A stretch of DNA of 64,000 bases. Origin: Umbelopsis ramanniana AG. Taxonomy: Eukaryota > Mucoromycota > Umbelopsidomycetes > Umbelopsidales > Umbelopsidaceae. A program made the position numbers and the translations under genes. Below are positions 60,106 to 64,000 of the stretch, one piece after another; the stretch's first letter is position 1, and each line of letters begins with the position of its first letter. The stretch lies in contig NW_026252139.1 of NCBI RefSeq assembly GCF_025399195.1, positions 113,239 through 177,238 on the forward strand, written 5' to 3'. The notes beneath the pieces were generated by a model that ran no database searches, had not been told where the DNA came from, and saw only the letters and a program-made list of their open reading frames with translations.

Positions 60106-62363
60106 ATGTCAGATACCGTTAACCTCGTCATCGGCGTGTTGGTCTCGTTATGTATGTTCTCATTTCCAGCTTTGCACCACCTCACCGGAATATGCCCATG
60201 TTGTTATGCTCGATAACTCAGTTTTCATGCCACTAAATCTTGTCAACCATCGTTTCATATCATGCAGGTGCTTCTATTATGGACGCCTTGGGCCTTAACT
60301 TGCTAAAATTAGATCACGTACGAGAGTCAAAAAAGGATACCCGCCAGCAACGAACTGATTGTGGTCGACCACTCTGGCACGTTGGCTTGTATACCTATAT
60401 TGCCAGTCAATTGATTGGCAGTACCATTGCATTGAGTACGTATATCTCTATCTTGAGCGTTTACTGCCGGGTTCCTGACAGCAGTCATGTTCCTGATCGC
60501 TTCCCATTTTTTACTGACATTAAAATTCTTCTAATTAGACTACTTGAAGACTCAGGTAATTTATTACTCTATTTCATTCCCGCATGCTTAATATGAAGCT
60601 CACTCATTCTATATAGTGGGTGGCTCCTCTCGGAAGCTTTGCTCTTATTGTCAACTTTGTGTTGGCTAGAGTCATGGTTGGCACAACAATCACTCGAAAG
60701 GACGTGATGGGTACATTTGTCATCATTCTCTCAGTCCTCGCTATCGTTATCTTTGGAGGCATGTTCAATGGACCTGATCGTAAGTTCTGCCCCTTCCTAC
60801 TCCTTCCGATGCATATGTGAAACGTAGACTCACTTTAACATTATGCCTTTTATATAGCCGAAGATAACATCACCCTGGATAGTCTCAAAGTTTTATTTGT
60901 AAGACCTGTCTTCATCATCTACTTTAGTGTCCTCAATGTCATCACATTTGCGGGTCTGTTCTTTGCGTTATACACCAGATGGGTAATGGCAAAAGAGGAG
61001 CGAAAACTGAAGAGTAGTATCTACCGTCGAGTGAAGCCAAAAACGTTGAAGAAAATCGCTGGCTTGTTGTTCAGTTTGGACGGCGGCATGCTAGCCAGTG
61101 AAACTCTATTGTTGGCAAAAAGCGGGTGAGTCATTTGAATGTTATTGTTTCCAGGTGAATTTATGGTGCAACCATGGCTCCGCCGTGATGTATTCATGGT
61201 GTGGCCATGGAAGTAGCCACGAGTGGGTGAGCCATAATATTCAGCTTCCAGCGTGTTTAGTATCCAGGATGACGATATCAAAAATATGCAGTTGCCGGCG
61301 TGCTCAACTTACAGCCTTTACTAACATGGTTTTTTTTTTTTTTTCAGCGTCAAGCTCTTTACACTATCCATCAGCTCCCAAGTTAACCAGTTCACAGACA
61401 ATACAAGTCGCTTCATTCTGCTGGCTTTGGTCGTAACGGCCGTTCTCCAGGTACCGTCCAAATTCTATTTTCTCCATCCGCCAGTATTTTCACCCGCCGT
61501 CTAAATTTCTTTGCAAACCTCGTACTTACTCATGTATTCCTTAACCCAAATAGGTCTACTGCCTTAACACAGGTCTCAAACTGTCATCCAGTGTTATCGT
61601 TGTGCCCATTTTTTATGCAACCTACACTGCGTTGGGGCTCGTTAATACCATGGTCTACCTTAACGAGTTGGGTAGCTACCCTGCGTGGGTTCTCGCCCTA
61701 GTCTTCCTAGGCATCGCTGTTTTAATCTACGGTGTGTATCTCCTCAGTTCAAAAGAAGATCCACAATCAAGCGAAACAGATAACAGCACAGTCTTCACAG
61801 ACGACCAGGAACTATCAGATCTTTCAGAAACGGTTTCAACACCACCGAAGCGACAAAGTACAATTGATAGCAAAACAAACCGTCTCTCCGTGACAGATGA
61901 CCCAGAACGATGCTATTCAGAAAGCTCTGCGACAGACATACCAATTGGCATACACATAGAGCCAATCTCACGACAAACCACTTCGGCAGAAATCACGTTA
62001 AATCAACCTATTCTCATGTCAGGTAGATCATGGCGCCGCAGAGACTTTTTCGGCTGGAAAAATACGATGCTTCTAAAAGTATGGCCACGAAAAAGCAAGT
62101 CATCAACGGAAATACATAGTCTAACGAGAGCTGACACAAATCAGACCTTGGAAACATCATCAACCTTAACGAAACCTGCACAAGCTCAATATGGAGACCT
62201 CTCTCGCGATATATCTGCATACCATGATACAAATCTTTCCATAGTGCACACTTCAGAAGATGTTCGACGTCGCTATACTGGCATATCCGCGTCCAATTCA
62301 GACACTGACATCCAATTGACTATACATTCATCCAGCGATCCCCACAATGCTACAAAAGCATGA
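60106..62363 (+). CDS. NIPA/DUF803-type membrane transporter with long hydrophilic tail
   Basis: A multi-pass membrane protein of the NIPA family, members of which transport Mg2+ in animals. Exon 1 (MSDTVNLVIGVLVSL) joins exon 2 in phase (CASIMDALGLNLLKLDHVRE), followed by a tiny exon (NYLKTQ, about 60539-60555) and WVAPLGSFALIVNFVLARVM. Family features include VAPLGSFALIVN, DVMGTFVIILSVLAIVIFGG, SSQVNQFTDNTSRFI, VYCLNTGLKLSSSVIVVPIF and YATYTALGLVNTMVYLNELG, with about nine hydrophobic segments. The last exon (from about 61555) ends with a roughly 200-residue Ser/Thr/Glu-rich cytosolic tail with many possible phosphosites. The substrate in fungi is not established. The membrane core supports the family call. 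Confidence 0.85.
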
Positions 62364-64000
62364 TAAATATGACCGAATTGCATACCATCTTTTTCGCCAA
62401 AAGATTCTCGTATATAGCACAGCTCATTCTCCATAAGCACTTGTACCTTTTTCTCTCTATCCTCTCACATTATAAACTGTATTTATCATTGCACTGAATC
62501 CAAAGTTTTACTTCCCGTTTCATAGATTTGAACAGCAGCACCTCCTAATATGCGATGTCCGTGCGTCGCTGAGAACACCAACGTCAAACACCCAAAAAGC
62601 TGATGAAGTTTCAGCATATCGCTCTGTCTTGGAGTAACACTTTAATATTTCATAACTAAGCTGGACCACCGAACGCAGCTCAGAAACTGTCTAAGCTCTT
62701 CATCTTGGACGTTATTAGTACTGTTGCAACCATCAGCTTTACGTCTACCGATGCTGATACCGATTTTACTGCTATAAGCAGCATATGCTCTATTTGCAAA
62801 ATTTTGCACTGGTGTTCAAACCGTCATATGCAACACTGCAGTTGCAATATAAGTGTTTGATTGACCAAAAAGGATGTCTCTCATACGATCAATCCTGAGC
62901 GCCCACTACGTTAATCTTTGCATTTTCTTGCAAGACATCAAAATGGATTGTGCTTCGCAAAGAGTTCCAAGCGGCGGAAAATATTTTTTAAGTCACTTTC
63001 ATTTTACAAGCGGCCTTTGAAAACGTTGCTTCTTTCTTCCCAATTCATTGTCCCTCTTTTTTCCTTTGGAAATGTCGTTTTACATTTCACCCTTTCACAT
63101 CTCAATTCTGCTCAATTCCTACCTGTGCCTTTTACTACATCAATTTACTTTACACCTCTCTTTTTTTACATCATTTCATAATCGACATTGCTCGTTATCG
63201 ACCACATGAACACGACCATTCCAACTTTTCATCAACGTTATCTATTATCATATTGCCATCAGAATGGCCTCAGTAGCCTGTCAACATTCCGTAAGTTGAA
63301 ACTCGAGCGTAAATGGCCACATTCACCTTAGTTGCCAGCATTTATGTTGGTTTTCTGTCGTAAATGCTTAAGTGACCCTACTTTAAACTCACTCAGTAAC
63401 ACCTACAGCTCGCCAATCACCTCCCCTTGGCATGAATTGTCTATCTGAGATATCTGGGATGAAAATACAACAAAGGTTATTCTTTGTGTTTTTATGACAG
63501 AATTAATTGGTTTCTGTTCGGACACCGCTACTGTTGACTTAACAATGGCTATGGCTCTCATAGTACGCTTACCACCCCTACTGATGCCGGCGAAGGGTCT
63601 GGCAGATATATATGAAACAGAATGAGAAGAAAGAAAAATGACAATTAAAACAGCCTCTTCAGTATATATTATGGAATTACACTTCTTTCTTGTGAAAAGC
63701 ATATTGACAAGTATCTTGCACTTTGATAGGGTGGAAGTCATGTAGCAACAACGGCATCTAATGAACGAAAGTGAATCCATGTTGACATTCAATCCTCTTT
63801 TCTTGATTATTCCCTACACAGACACAACGTTTAAATCATGTATTAGCACTGTATGAAACCATTTACCGTAAACTACAGTCCTTTTAGAAATAATTTGCGC
63901 TGACATCATATAAGTTTAGCTTCGTATCAAAATGTTGAACTCTGCCGAAAAATTAAAACGGATATCTTCCAATATACGATTGTTTTCTTCGAATATGCAC
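62364..64000. other. Right-end intergenic, no gene seen
   Basis: About 1.6 kb to the window edge. A 129-codon minus frame at 63792-63403 and an 87-codon plus frame at 62918-63181 have no motif or splice context. The latter is T-rich and low-complexity. Confidence 0.4.

Overview
This is a eukaryotic, AT-rich nuclear window. Its genes contain many short GT-AG introns, mostly about 50 to 90 bases. The gene content points to an early-diverging filamentous fungus of the Mucoromycota, most likely Mucorales. The main reasons are two secreted class 3 lipases of the Rhizopus/Rhizomucor type, a kinesin-12 motor, and a fungal set of household genes (PPZ-type phosphatase, Pkr1, Rcr-like, Osh/Kes1-like and Bem3-like proteins). 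I cannot name the genus from sequence alone.

Layout. 1-4383 is the poorest part: the 5' end of a minus-strand gene running off the left edge, a decayed Tc1/mariner-type transposase (640-1345), a degenerate tandem repeat of about 113 bp (1800-2530) and an unrecognised two-exon gene (3260-3858). 4384-16505 holds a kinesin-12 gene (-), an Rcr-like membrane protein (-), the CAF-1 p60/Cac2 chromatin assembly subunit (+) and a Chk2/Rad53-type FHA kinase (+). 17925-22445 holds a PPZ-type phosphatase (+) facing a Crz1-like zinc-finger factor (-). 24661-27975 holds pantothenate kinase (-) diverging from a coiled-coil protein (+). 28742-35942 holds PEP carboxykinase, asparagine synthetase and a homologue of plant 'pathogen-related' proteins, all on +. 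37502-42555 carries two paralogous secreted lipases in tandem. A tRNA-Ile(AAU) lies at 43759. 44141-54787 holds CDP-diacylglycerol synthase (-), the V-ATPase assembly factor Pkr1 (+), a four-finger C2H2 factor (+), an oxysterol-binding protein homologue (-) and a small protein with a PP1-docking motif (+). 55290-62363 holds a PX-PH-RhoGAP protein (Bem3-like) and a NIPA/DUF803-type transporter, both +.

How the genes relate. There is no operon or obvious gene cluster. Some neighbours share themes: chromatin assembly beside the S-phase checkpoint kinase, carbon and nitrogen metabolism (PCK1, ASN1), secreted lipolysis (the lipase pair), and lipid or membrane biology (CDS1, Pkr1, Osh). The asparagine synthetase upstream region has a perfect Gcn4/CPC1-type site next to a CACGTG E-box.

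Exon models were built by hand from splice-site consensus, phase continuity and conserved motifs. Start codons and small terminal exons are the least certain parts. I found no CRISPR, phage or obvious new defence-like system. The most unusual items are the degenerate 113-bp array, the kinesin-12 gene, the two-exon orphan gene, the KVQF protein and the diverged lipase pair.
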